From positions 9,748 to 73,747 of the forward strand of contig CAJLLT010000009.1 of the NCBI GenBank assembly GCA_905207625.1: DNA of 64,000 nucleotides. The letters run 5' to 3'. Below the pieces are notes generated by a model that did no database searches, was not told the origin of the DNA, and was given only the letters and a program-made list of their open reading frames with translations. Source of the stretch: an uncultured Eubacteriales bacterium (lineage in GTDB: Bacteria; Bacillota; Clostridia; Oscillospirales; UBA644). The translations under genes were made by a program, and so were the position numbers. Positions within the stretch are counted from its first letter, which is position 1, and every line of letters starts with the position of its first letter. Below are positions 29,236 through 37,291 of this stretch, piece after piece.

Positions 29236-29266
29236 AGAGGACACACTTCCCGGTGTGTCCTCTTTT
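29236..29266 (+). terminator. Terminator of nifJ
   Basis: AGAGGACACAC and GTGTGTCCTCT, 11-bp stem, followed by TTT. Confidence 0.9.
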
Positions 29267-29296
29267 GCGTCCCGTTACGACAGGTTTCGACATTAC

Positions 29297-29326
29297 TTGA
29301 CAATTCGGGGGGAGATGTGTTATAAT
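29297..29326 (+). promoter_or_regulatory. Promoter-like sequence entering the first repeat
   Basis: TTGACA, 18 bp, TATAAT. The -10 box is the first six bases of the repeat unit itself, so the repeat may be transcribed. Confidence 0.6.
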
Positions 29327-29423
29327 ATGCGCATCGGACGCTTTGCGTCCCCAATGCGGAGCATTGCACCGACAGAGTCGGTGGATGCGCTGTTGACGGC
29401 GTCGCAAAAATGCCCTTGCAAGC
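29321..29423 (+). repeat. Tandem structured repeat, copy 1
   Basis: A 103-bp unit that begins TATAATATG and contains three successive mini-hairpins with 3-nt loops: GGACGC-TTT-GCGTCC, CAATGC-GGA-GCATTG and CCGAC-AGA-GTCGG. It ends at CCCTTGCAAGC. It is repeated almost identically 18 bp further on. It carries no convincing gene in any frame. Function is unknown; it could be a small RNA or an extragenic repeat family. Confidence 0.85.
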
Positions 29424-29441
29424 AAGCATTTTTACTCCTGG

Positions 29442-29545
29442 TATAATATGCTGAATCGGACGCTTTGCGTCCCCAATGCGGAGCATTGCACCGACGGGGT
29501 CGGTGGATGCGCTGTTGACGGCGTCGCAAAAATGCCCTTGCAAGC
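29442..29545 (+). repeat. Tandem structured repeat, copy 2
   Basis: Nearly identical to copy 1 over 104 bp. The main differences are one inserted base before the first hairpin and the third hairpin loop, GGG in place of AGA, leaving the stem intact. It also begins with TATAATATG, but no good -35 box lies 17 bp upstream. The 104 bases from here to the next start codon at 29650 hold only A/T-rich sequence and a GAGG site. Confidence 0.85.
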
Positions 29546-29649
29546 CGACTTTTCATTTTTCCGCTGGAATCTGTTGGCCGGATTTTTGATTAATGATTCC
29601 GGACCCGGTTTTTCGTATATTGTAAAATAATCGATGTTGAGGTTGAAAT

Positions 29650-31854
29650 ATGAAAAAACTGATCTTTATTTCGGTCATACTGCTCCTTATGGGAGCGGCT
29701 GTTTCAGCCTGTGCCGGGAAACGTTCCTATAAAAGTCTTGAAAAAGATATACTGGGGAGCCTTATTGACGAGATTGAGAACTACCCGTTTGATACGTCTT
29801 CGAGAAACAGGTATGAAAGCATCCGGTCTGTGTATGAAAACCCGGCTTCTTCCGTATCTCAGGTTGCGGAAGCCATAGAATCCATATCAGATCTGAAAAG
29901 TTCCGTTCTCGGAAAAGCCGTTGCTTTTTCCGATTTGGCGTTTGAAGCCGCCGTAAAGGAAAATCTCGGTATAAGCGCCGGGGCAAAAATTCTGTATTCG
30001 GACATTCAGTTCGTAACAAAGCTCGATCTGTCGTACAAGGGCGGGATCAAGATAGTTTCTATTTCGGATATCGCAAAATTCCCCCTGTTGCGGACGGTGG
30101 ATCTCAGCGGTAACGAGATATATTCCGTCGAGGTTCTTTCGTCAATGTCCGGGCTTGAATCCGTTAATCTTTCCGGGGCACTGAAGAACCCTGATCTAAG
30201 TGTATTTCCGGTAATCTCCGGACTGAAAAAACTCGATATATCTTTTAACGGGATATCGGATATAAGTGCCCTTGAGGGGGCAAAAGGTCTCGAATATCTC
30301 AATGTTTCGGGCAATCCGGTGCAGACGTTCTCTCCTCTGAAGCGGTCGGAAAATCTCAAGACCCTTGTTTTTACCGATTCCGTGGTTGCGTATCCGGAGG
30401 AAATTGCTCTGATCGGCTCTCTTACCGGACTTGATCTCTCCGGTTCCGAGTTTCCCCGGGGAGTGGATTTCTCCTTATTTTCCGGAATATCCGAACTCAA
30501 ACTCAACCGTGTTTCCTTGGACAATTTTTCCGGAATATCCTCCCTTACGGGACTTACATCTCTTTCCCTGAGGGAATCGGGGCTGAGGGACATCTCCTTC
30601 TGCGGTGATCTCACGTCTCTGGCATTTCTTGACGTGTCCGGGAATGCAATAACCGATATTTCAGCTCTCAACGGGCTTTCGGATCTGGTGAGCCTCAATG
30701 CGGCATCGAATAAACTCAGTTCAGCTGTTCTGACCGGGCTGGAGGGGCTTATGTCTGTGGATCTTTCCGCCAACGTCCTGACTTCTGTGACCTTTGCCGG
30801 ATCCTTTCCCGTGCTTTCAAAAGTCGATATTTCGCATAATAAACTCTCCTCTGTAAGCCTTGGGGGAAGCGAATACCTTGAGTATCTCGATCTTTCCTCC
30901 AATGCCGTTTCCGACGTGTCATTCCTGTCTTTTTACCGCAATCTCAGAAAGCTTTATCTTGCGGACAATGATATTGCGGATTTTGATCTGTCCTCCTGCT
31001 CCAGGCTTACGGAGATAGATCTGTCCGGATGTCCGGTGGTTTCCGCAAAGGGAGTAACGGGACTGGCAAATCTGACGAAACTGAATATATATTCCACCAA
31101 ACTTACCGATGTGGAGGGGATGGAGACCCTTTCATCCCTGCGTGAACTGACCATACGCCTTTCGAAAGTCAAGAATTACGTACCTCTGGCTGGACTTTCC
31201 GGACTTGAAAGCTTCACCGTTTACGGGGCAACTTCAGACATATGGAACATTATCGACGGTTTCCGTGAACTGAAACAGCTTGAGATCAGAAACTGCTATA
31301 TGGAATCCGTTCGTGTCAGCGGGCTTGAAAAGCTTGAAACGCTGACCGTTTCCGGATGCAGCAACCTTACCACAGTCTCCTCGGTTAAAGATCTTCCTTC
31401 TCTTAAAAGTTATATTGTGGATTCGGGGAAGATAACTGCACCTATGGTGGCGGATTTTCCGGCACTTGAAACACTCAGACTCTCCGGATGCGGAGTTACC
31501 GACGTTTCGGGAATAAGAGAGTTGCAGTCTCTTCAGATATTGGATCTTTCTCATAATAAGCTGAAATCCCTCGCTTTGTACGATTTTCCGAGACTTCGGT
31601 CCCTTGATCTCTCGTACTGCTCCCTTAAATCCATTGCAGGACTCACTGTTTACCATTCCGGAATCAGCCTGAACCTGAGGAACAATTCCATAAGGGATAT
31701 CAGTATCCTTCCGGAGCTGTTCAGTTCTCTGGAGACACTTGATCTGTCCAATAATAAAATAAGTGATTTTTCCGCTCTGGACGGCATTGAGATATCCGAC
31801 GTTGCTTTTTCGGGTAATAAGTCCGAGTATTATTCCAACGGAGGCGCAAGGTGA
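29650..31854 (+). CDS. Leucine-rich-repeat lipoprotein
   Basis: 734 aa. A signal peptide with lipobox VSAC (Cys at about residue 21) predicts lipid anchoring outside the membrane. After a helical region, residues about 95-725 are at least 20 leucine-rich repeats of the internalin/SDS22 style, spaced about 20-23 residues, with LxxLDLSxNxIxDISxL as the recurrent pattern. No LPXTG motif, SH3 or other C-terminal domain follows. Such repeats usually bind proteins or glycans. The next gene overlaps its stop, so the two form an operon. Confidence 0.87.
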   Translation: MKKLIFISVILLLMGAAVSACAGKRSYKSLEKDILGSLIDEIENYPFDTSSRNRYESIRSVYENPASSVSQVAEAIESISDLKSSVLGKAVAFSDLAFEAAVKENLGISAGAKILYSDIQFVTKLDLSYKGGIKIVSISDIAKFPLLRTVDLSGNEIYSVEVLSSMSGLESVNLSGALKNPDLSVFPVISGLKKLDISFNGISDISALEGAKGLEYLNVSGNPVQTFSPLKRSENLKTLVFTDSVVAYPEEIALIGSLTGLDLSGSEFPRGVDFSLFSGISELKLNRVSLDNFSGISSLTGLTSLSLRESGLRDISFCGDLTSLAFLDVSGNAITDISALNGLSDLVSLNAASNKLSSAVLTGLEGLMSVDLSANVLTSVTFAGSFPVLSKVDISHNKLSSVSLGGSEYLEYLDLSSNAVSDVSFLSFYRNLRKLYLADNDIADFDLSSCSRLTEIDLSGCPVVSAKGVTGLANLTKLNIYSTKLTDVEGMETLSSLRELTIRLSKVKNYVPLAGLSGLESFTVYGATSDIWNIIDGFRELKQLEIRNCYMESVRVSGLEKLETLTVSGCSNLTTVSSVKDLPSLKSYIVDSGKITAPMVADFPALETLRLSGCGVTDVSGIRELQSLQILDLSHNKLKSLALYDFPRLRSLDLSYCSLKSIAGLTVYHSGISLNLRNNSIRDISILPELFSSLETLDLSNNKISDFSALDGIEISDVAFSGNKSEYYSNGGAR

Positions 31855-32369
31855 ATAATAAAGATAATTATACTGAGATATATAAGAACAAAAGCAGATC
31901 TTCCGCTCCGGTCCTTTCCGTGATTATTGCCTGCGGTGTGGCTTTTTATATCATATCGGTATCCGGGATAAAGGATTATGTATGGGTCTTTCAGACTGCC
32001 GTTCTCCTTGCGGCGGCGGTGGGAATATACTTTTTGCTCCGCATACGTTTTTACGAATACGTCTATTCCGTTTCCGACGGGGAAATCAGTGTGGTCCTGC
32101 GTATATCCGGCGGTAAGGAACAAACCGTGTGCCTCTTTTCCGGAGACCTTATTCGCGGCATATACGATATCTCGGAGGTTCCGGTAAAGGTACTGAAAAA
32201 ACAGAACGGGATCAAAACCGTCTATAACTGTACCGGTAGTTTTGCGCCCGGGAAGGGAACCGCAGTTGTGTTTTCGGAACCTGGAAAGAATTCTTTGTCA
32301 CTTCTTGTTTTCTGTCCCGGCACAAAGTTTTTACAAATTATCTCCGGAAAAAGTGTTGACAAAGACTGA
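31851..32369 (+). CDS. Small membrane protein with two TM helices and a soluble C-domain
   Basis: 172 aa, not recognised as a named family. A polar N-terminus precedes two hydrophobic segments (about 22-42 and 46-66), then a roughly 100-residue soluble domain of alternating beta strands (EYVYSVSDGEISVVLRISGGK...), somewhat PH-like. The GTG start overlaps the preceding TGA as GTGA, with GGAGG 5 nt upstream. Coupling to the LRR lipoprotein suggests a shared job at the membrane; that is inference. The next promoter begins inside its last codons. Confidence 0.6.
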   Translation: MNNKDNYTEIYKNKSRSSAPVLSVIIACGVAFYIISVSGIKDYVWVFQTAVLLAAAVGIYFLLRIRFYEYVYSVSDGEISVVLRISGGKEQTVCLFSGDLIRGIYDISEVPVKVLKKQNGIKTVYNCTGSFAPGKGTAVVFSEPGKNSLSLLVFCPGTKFLQIISGKSVDKD

Positions 32370-32384
32370 AAATTATGGTATAAT
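32356..32384 (+). promoter_or_regulatory. Promoter of infC-rpmI-rplT
   Basis: TTGACA, 17 bp, TATAAT. The -35 box lies inside the end of the preceding gene. Confidence 0.93.
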
Positions 32385-32389
32385 ACCCG

Positions 32390-32577
32390 AGTAATAAAGT
32401 AGAACCTGTTCTCACCTTGGCGACGATGCCGCCGGGTCAATATTTCTCGCAACGGCTGCTCTTCGACGGCCTGACGACCGAAATATCCGACGGTGAACTG
32501 TGGTTCGCCGTCATTTTTTTGCGAAAGGGAGACCTTACGCACTGGTTTTACGATATCGTATGTTATCTTGGAGGTGT
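32390..32577 (+). promoter_or_regulatory. L20-type leader RNA of the infC operon
   Basis: About 190 nt of structured leader lie between the promoter and infC, ending in a strong terminator (32489-32520). In Firmicutes the same place holds the L20 leader, in which ribosomal protein L20 binds the RNA and promotes premature termination. I identify it from position, terminator and downstream genes; I did not verify the L20-binding fold base by base. A pairing partner for the terminator's 5' arm should exist in the leader (candidate: the CGACGGCCTG region near 32464). Confidence 0.72.
32489..32520 (+). terminator. Attenuator terminator in the infC leader
   Basis: GACGGTGAAC pairs with GTTCGCCGTC (10 bp, one wobble, TGTG loop), then ATTTTTTT. 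It lies upstream of infC, so it regulates the whole operon. Confidence 0.92.
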
Positions 32578-33102
32578 TTGACTATCAACGCAAAGGGTAT
32601 GCAAGTTAATGAGGAGATCCGTGATACACAGATCCGCCTTGTGGGCAGTGACGGCGCTCAGCTGGGAATCGTTTCGGCTAAGGAAGCGCAGAAGCTTGCC
32701 ATCAACAAAGGTCTTGACCTGGTGAAGATCGCGCCGCAGGCTACTCCGCCTGTGTGCAAACTCATGGACTACAGCAAGTACTGCTTCGAGCAGGCAAAGC
32801 GTGAAAAGGAAGCAAAGAAAAATCAGAAGGTCGTTGACATCAAGGAAGTTCAGCTTTCCGTCAAGATCGAGGACCATGATTTCAATACAAAATTGAATCA
32901 CGGTAAGCGTTTTCTTACGGGCGGCGATAAGGTGAAGGTCTCTCTCCGCTTCAGGAGCAGGGAAATTCAGCATCCTGAATTCGGTACCGAACTGATGCAG
33001 AGATTTGCCGCCGGATGCGCAGAAGTCGGGGTTATTGAGAAACAGCCCAAGCTCGACGGCAGGAACATGATCATGGTTCTTGCCCCCAAGCCTGTCAAAT
33101 AG
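32578..33102 (+). CDS. infC: Translation initiation factor IF-3
   Basis: About 174 aa; the N-domain begins [19 protein letters not shown] and the C-domain ends ERGNMI-like [10 protein letters not shown]. The start is unusual: GGAGG (32570-32574) is followed by TTG at 32578 (3 nt spacing) and ATC at 32584 (9 nt spacing), and the first in-frame ATG (32599) is 24 nt away. I report the TTG, but the ATC may be the true start. IF-3 rejects non-canonical start codons, and infC typically uses one for autoregulation, so this fits the family. Confidence 0.9.
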   Translation: MTINAKGMQVNEEIRDTQIRLVGSDGAQLGIVSAKEAQKLAINKGLDLVKIAPQATPPVCKLMDYSKYCFEQAKREKEAKKNQKVVDIKEVQLSVKIEDHDFNTKLNHGKRFLTGGDKVKVSLRFRSREIQHPEFGTELMQRFAAGCAEVGVIEKQPKLDGRNMIMVLAPKPVK

Positions 33103-33139
33103 TCAAACAGCGAAAACAGAAGTTAGGAGTTGTAAAACG

Positions 33140-33346
33140 ATGGCTAAGTCATGCAAACTTAAGTCCCACAGAGGTGCCGCTAAGAGATTCAAAGTTCTTA
33201 AGAGCGGAAAAGTAAAGATCTTCCGTGCAAAGAGAAGACATATTCTTGCCAAGAAGACCACGAAATTCAAGAGAGGTCTGCGTAAATCTGCTTACGCGGA
33301 TTCTACGAATGCGCCGACAGTCAAGAAGCTGCTCCCGTATTCTTAA
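33140..33346 (+). CDS. rpmI: Ribosomal protein bL35
   Basis: 68 aa, very basic, beginning [18 protein letters not shown] and ending with the KKLLPYS tail typical of bL35. AGGAG precedes the ATG at 33140. It lies between infC and rplT in the conserved operon. Confidence 0.97.
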   Translation: MAKSCKLKSHRGAAKRFKVLKSGKVKIFRAKRRHILAKKTTKFKRGLRKSAYADSTNAPTVKKLLPYS

Positions 33347-33375
33347 TCGAGTGAAAGAAAAGGAGATTTTAAATC

Positions 33376-33729
33376 ATGGCTAGAGTAAAAGGCGCAATGA
33401 TGACTCGCAAGAGACATAAGAAGATACTGAAACTTGCAAAGGGATACTTCGGAGCTAAATCCAAGCTCTTCAGAACCGCTAATCAGGCTGTTATGAAGTC
33501 CCTGACCTACGCTTATACCGGCAGAAAACTCAAGAAGAGAGATTACCGTTCTCTTTGGATCACCCGTATCTCTGCTGAAGCGAAGGCAAACGGCATCAAC
33601 TATTCCAGATTTATGAACGGACTCAAGAAGGCCGGCATAACCCTGAACAGAAAGATGCTTGCAGAACTTGCCGTTTCCGATAAAGAAGCATTTGCCGCAC
33701 TGGTCGGAAAAGCAAAAGCTGCCCTGTAA
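33376..33729 (+). CDS. rplT: Ribosomal protein bL20
   Basis: 117 aa, the standard length. It starts [19 protein letters not shown] and contains the [20 protein letters not shown] block. It is a 50S assembly protein and the expected repressor of its own operon through the upstream leader. AGGAG precedes the ATG. Confidence 0.98.
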   Translation: MARVKGAMMTRKRHKKILKLAKGYFGAKSKLFRTANQAVMKSLTYAYTGRKLKKRDYRSLWITRISAEAKANGINYSRFMNGLKKAGITLNRKMLAELAVSDKEAFAALVGKAKAAL

Positions 33730-33747
33730 AGCAATTTAATATCGCTT

Positions 33748-33777
33748 AAACGGAGATCTTTCTACAGGTCTCCGTTT
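33748..33777 (+). terminator. Probable terminator of infC-rpmI-rplT
   Basis: AAACGGAGATC and GGTCTCCGTTT form an 11-bp stem (one wobble). The T-run is short (TTTACTT), so it may be leaky. Confidence 0.6.
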
Positions 33778-33808
33778 ACTTGTGCATATCTTTCCGTGGG
33801 AGAGCTTT

Positions 33809-34537
33809 ATGAACGATATTCTCGGCATTACACGAAGCGCTGTTGACCTTTATGGTATGATAAACGACGGTGATACCGTTGCCGTCGGCTGTTCAGGTGG
33901 GAAGGACTCCACCCTGTTGCTGCTGACTTTGCACCGTCTGGGCATGTTTTATCCGAAGAAATTCCGGCTGATGGGACTTACGGTGGATATAGGCGCCGGT
34001 GCGGATTATACTCCGCTGAGTCGCTTTTGCGGAGAACTGGGCATAGAATATCATGTCAGGGACACAAATATCCGCCGGATCGTTTTTGATGTCCGGAAGG
34101 AAACAAACCCCTGCTCCCTCTGCTCAAAGATGCGCCGCGGCGCATTGAACAATTTCGCTGCGGAAATGGGCGCGAACAAGGTCGCCCTTGCCCACCACCG
34201 GGACGATGCCGTTCAGACGCTGATGCTCAATCTTGTTCATGAGGGCAGAATCGGATGTTTTCAGCCGGTTACATATCTGAGCCGGAAAGACCTTACCGTT
34301 ATCCGTCCGTTTATTCTGATTCCGGAAATCGATCTTATTCAGCAGGCGAAGGAAACGGGTATTCCCGTCATCAGGAACTTCTGCGGAGTTGACGGGGACA
34401 CCGAAAGGGAAAGCATGAAACAGCTGCTTTCGGATATGGAACAGCGTTATCCCGGAGTCACAAAACGTATGTTCGGTGCAATAAAACGTTCGGAGCTGAA
34501 AGGCTGGGGCACAGATCAGGAGGATAAGAATGAATAA
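33809..34537 (+). CDS. TtcA/TilS-type PP-loop ATPase (tRNA 2-thiolation enzyme)
   Basis: 242 aa. The PP-loop SGGKDS is at residues about 29-34. NPCSLCSKMRRG carries a CxxC pair, as in TtcA-like enzymes that bind an Fe-S cluster, and the HHRDD motif follows. It adenylates a tRNA base and inserts sulfur; which base is not certain. GGGAG precedes the ATG. It overlaps the next gene (tmk) by 8 bp. Confidence 0.82.
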   Translation: MNDILGITRSAVDLYGMINDGDTVAVGCSGGKDSTLLLLTLHRLGMFYPKKFRLMGLTVDIGAGADYTPLSRFCGELGIEYHVRDTNIRRIVFDVRKETNPCSLCSKMRRGALNNFAAEMGANKVALAHHRDDAVQTLMLNLVHEGRIGCFQPVTYLSRKDLTVIRPFILIPEIDLIQQAKETGIPVIRNFCGVDGDTERESMKQLLSDMEQRYPGVTKRMFGAIKRSELKGWGTDQEDKNE

Positions 34538-35204
34538 ACATCTGTTTATAATCGAGGGCATAGACGGATCCGGAAAAACCACGCAGGTCACGGCTCTGCA
34601 GAAGCGTCTGGTGGATTGCGGCAAGGATGCGGTCCATATAAAACTTCCCAATTACGACGATGATTCATCCGCTCTGGTGAAAATGTATCTGGGCGGACAG
34701 TTCGGTTCCGCTCCCGGAGATGTGAGTGCCTATGCCGCATCCTCCTTTTTTGCGGTCGACCGCTATGCGTCATACAAGAAATACTGGGGTAAGGATTATG
34801 AGCAGGGGAGAATAATAATCTCCGACCGCTACGTTACATCCAATATTCTGCATCAGAGTTCCAAACTGCCCGAAGCCGAATTCGGAGATTTCTGCCGCTG
34901 GCTTTATGATTTTGAATATGTGAAACTCGGGTTGCCCGTACCTACCGCAGTGTTCTTTCTTGACGTTTCCCCGGAGATTTCCGTAGGACAGATGGAAAAG
35001 CGTTACCACGGCGACGAGTCCAAAAAAGATATTCACGAGAAAGATATGGAATATCTGAAGAAATGCTATCTCGCCGGTGTGAAAGCCTGCGATGCTGTTC
35101 CCGGGTTCGTCCGCATAGAATGTGTCCGTGACGGAAAAATGAAAACGAAAGAAGAAATTTCGGATATAATTTTCGGCAATATGGAAAAATATATAGACAA
35201 ATAA
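34530..35204 (+). CDS. tmk: Thymidylate kinase
   Basis: 224 aa. The P-loop GIDGSGKT is at residues 10-17, and the ISDRYVTSNILHQ segment corresponds to the DRY motif. The LID region is longer than in typical bacterial enzymes (KRYHGDESKKDIHEKDMEYL). It phosphorylates dTMP to dTDP. AGGAGGATAAGA precedes the start, and it overlaps the PP-loop gene, so the two are translationally coupled. Confidence 0.88.
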   Translation: MNKHLFIIEGIDGSGKTTQVTALQKRLVDCGKDAVHIKLPNYDDDSSALVKMYLGGQFGSAPGDVSAYAASSFFAVDRYASYKKYWGKDYEQGRIIISDRYVTSNILHQSSKLPEAEFGDFCRWLYDFEYVKLGLPVPTAVFFLDVSPEISVGQMEKRYHGDESKKDIHEKDMEYLKKCYLAGVKACDAVPGFVRIECVRDGKMKTKEEISDIIFGNMEKYIDK

Positions 35205-35274
35205 ACCTTTTTGTGGTAAAATATGTGGGGTATGGGGATACCTCGCCTGCGGCGGAATAACAGCCCCCCGGATA

Positions 35275-35313
35275 CGGCAATACTACTGTCGGATCATATT
35301 TGCCGCCGTTTTT
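35275..35313 (+). other. Inverted repeat in the tmk to DJ-1 gap
   Basis: The 128-bp gap after tmk is GC-rich in the middle and contains CGGCAA (35275-35280) and TTGCCG (35300-35305), followed by CCGTTTTTG. It may be a terminator of tmk or part of a leader for the DJ-1 operon. The stem is short (6 bp, 19-nt loop), and I recognise no riboswitch. Confidence 0.3.
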
Positions 35314-35332
35314 GAAAGGACATTTATTGCGT

Positions 35333-35869
35333 ATGGTGTATTTTCTGCTTGCAGACGGTTTTGAAGAGGCTGAGGCCGTTCTCCCGTTTGATGTGCTCTG
35401 CCGTGCGGGAGTGGAGATCCGCCTTGCCGGCGCAGACAGCCTCGACGTAAAATGTAAACACGGTATTGTTTTTCATTGTGATATGCTGATACGGGATGTG
35501 TCGGTCTCCGCCGGGGATATGATAGTTCTTCCCGGAGGTATACCCGGTGTTCCGAATCTTGACAGGGCGGAGGGCTTCGACGCCCTTCTTCGCACCGCTT
35601 GCAGCGCGGGGGCATATATTGCCGCGATCTGTGCCGCGCCGACACTTCTCGGGAAAAGGGGATTGCTTAAAGGGAAGAAAGCCATAAGCTATCCCGGGAC
35701 GGAAGGGGAACTTTCCGGCGCCGAGATCTGTGACTGTAAAGTCGTCAGGGACGGGAATATCATAACTTCAAAGGCTGCTGGAACAGCAACGGATTTCGGT
35801 CTGGAACTGGTGAAAGTCTTAAAAGGTGAAGAAGTGTCTGATAAGGTCAGAGCTTCAGTGTGCTATTGA
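35333..35869 (+). CDS. DJ-1/PfpI-family protein
   Basis: 178 aa. It starts MVYFLLADGFEEAEAV, where the conserved glutamate lies, and has the nucleophile elbow AAICAAPTLL with the reactive Cys at about residue 103. The family includes deglycase and chaperone-like proteins; biochemical role is uncertain. AAAGGA lies 10 nt before the ATG. It is the first gene of a run ending with the trmR-like methyltransferase. Confidence 0.88.
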   Translation: MVYFLLADGFEEAEAVLPFDVLCRAGVEIRLAGADSLDVKCKHGIVFHCDMLIRDVSVSAGDMIVLPGGIPGVPNLDRAEGFDALLRTACSAGAYIAAICAAPTLLGKRGLLKGKKAISYPGTEGELSGAEICDCKVVRDGNIITSKAAGTATDFGLELVKVLKGEEVSDKVRASVCY

Positions 35870-35882
35870 CGGAGGAAATAGA

Positions 35883-36449
35883 ATGGATATCAGAATAATC
35901 AAGAATTCGCTTCGGGAGGAGTTCCGGGCAAGACGGAATGCTCTCTCGGCGGAAGAAAAATCGGTACGGGACGATAAGATCGCCGATGTTTTTCTGAAAT
36001 CGCTTACTTATAAATATGCGTCGCAGATACTTCTCTATGTTTCCACCGATGAGGAGATCTCGACCCGCAGAATAATCAATACCGCCATCGCCGACGGTAA
36101 AAAAGTGTTTGCTCCTCACTGTTTTGAGGATGCCAGAATGGAATATTTCAGAATTGACGGTCCCGACAGCCTTGAGGACGGTCAGTTCGGTATAAAAGCC
36201 CCTCCGGTTGACGCTGAGACGTATTCTCCGCAACCTTCGGACGTTTGCATCGTTCCGGCCATGTCTTACGATAAAGAGGGCTTCCGTCTGGGGTACGGAA
36301 AGGGTTTCTACGACCGTTTCCTTCCTAAATTCCTCGGAGTAAAAATAGGTTTTTGCTACAACGATTTCATGTCCGCCAAGCTTCCCAGAGGCAGATTTGA
36401 TATCGCTGTTGATATGATAATCACGGAAAAAGGGGTAACCGTCCTGTGA
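35883..36449 (+). CDS. 5-formyltetrahydrofolate cyclo-ligase
   Basis: 188 aa. Family signatures are an Arg-rich N-terminal helix (LREEFRARRNALS) and the C-terminal PAMSYDKEGFRLGYGKGFYD, which binds ATP and folate. It converts 5-formyl-THF to 5,10-methenyl-THF. GGAGG precedes the ATG at 35883, so the true start is well inside the longer open frame. It overlaps the CPBP gene by 4 bp. Confidence 0.94.
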   Translation: MDIRIIKNSLREEFRARRNALSAEEKSVRDDKIADVFLKSLTYKYASQILLYVSTDEEISTRRIINTAIADGKKVFAPHCFEDARMEYFRIDGPDSLEDGQFGIKAPPVDAETYSPQPSDVCIVPAMSYDKEGFRLGYGKGFYDRFLPKFLGVKIGFCYNDFMSAKLPRGRFDIAVDMIITEKGVTVL

Positions 36450-37291
36450 AAAGGCTGTTGCCCGCAGTAGCCGTATGTGCGGTTATAGTTTTCGTACTGC
36501 GGTTGTTGGGTACATTTGATTTTCCTGCCCGCGAAACGGTTTATACCGTGGTCAGCGTACTACTCTTTGTGGGCGGCGGAATGATACTCAAGGTCATGTC
36601 CCCAGAGGTGCGGTTTAGGCGTTTTTTTGCTATGCGCCCGCTGAAAAAGGGGGATTTCGGTATCCTTGTGTGGCTTACTGTCCTGGTTATGTCCGGGAGC
36701 CTGCTACTGAATTATCTTTCGGTTATAGTGTTCTCCGCCTTCGGCAAACAGATTCCCGTAAGTTCCTTTGCGTCACTTGATACCGGAGGGATCCTTCTGA
36801 GGCTCCTTTATGCCGCGGTTATTCCGGCAATATTTGAGGAGTTCTTTTTCAGAGGCGCCGTTCTCAGTTATCTGAACGAAGACCGGTCCCGCACGGTGAA
36901 AGCTTTGTTGCTTTCTTCCGTACTCTTTGCCCTTGTCCACGGGTCGTATTATTACATTGTGTCCAACATATTTGCCGGGGTGGTCTTCGGCCTGATAATT
37001 TATATGACCGGCAGCCTTTATGTGGCTGTGCTGTCGCATTTTCTCAGCAATTCACTTTCATATCTGCTGTACATGAATGCGGACAAGCTGGAGGATTCTT
37101 CTTCTGCAAAACTGATGATGTGTATCCTCGGGTTGTTATTCCTTGTGGCGCTGTACAGATCTTTGGGCAGTTTTATCAAAAGATACAAACGTCAGCTGCG
37201 GGACGAACGTCCCATGATGAATGAAGGAGACAAGGTATGGCAAGCAAAAAAAGAAGAAAGAAGACAGCGAAAAAAGTCGCAAAACTCGTAA
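36446..37291 (+). CDS. CPBP-family intramembrane metalloprotease
   Basis: 281 aa with about seven to eight hydrophobic segments. The CPBP (Rce1-like) motifs are EEFFFRG and FALVHGSYY, then HFLSNSL. Substrate unknown; relatives process prenylated or bacteriocin-linked proteins, but nothing here says which. It starts with GTG overlapping the previous TGA (GTGA). Its last 55 bp overlap the start of mltG, an unusually long overlap. Confidence 0.88.
   Translation: MKRLLPAVAVCAVIVFVLRLLGTFDFPARETVYTVVSVLLFVGGGMILKVMSPEVRFRRFFAMRPLKKGDFGILVWLTVLVMSGSLLLNYLSVIVFSAFGKQIPVSSFASLDTGGILLRLLYAAVIPAIFEEFFFRGAVLSYLNEDRSRTVKALLLSSVLFALVHGSYYYIVSNIFAGVVFGLIIYMTGSLYVAVLSHFLSNSLSYLLYMNADKLEDSSSAKLMMCILGLLFLVALYRSLGSFIKRYKRQLRDERPMMNEGDKVWQAKKEERRQRKKSQNS

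Noticed and set aside
27006..29543. Very long open frame antisense to nifJ
   Set aside because: Its composition is the mirror of the strongly codon-biased nifJ gene; it has no start signal and no domain. A similar antisense frame over pckG (39066-40877) was rejected for the same reason.
29321..29545. CRISPR-like array
   Set aside because: Only two units, each more than 100 bp, spacer of 18 bp and no cas genes.
35205..35332. Riboswitch (ZTP or THF type) before the DJ-1 / 5-FTHF cyclo-ligase genes
   Set aside because: The downstream folate gene invited the idea, but the conserved cores of those riboswitches are not present.
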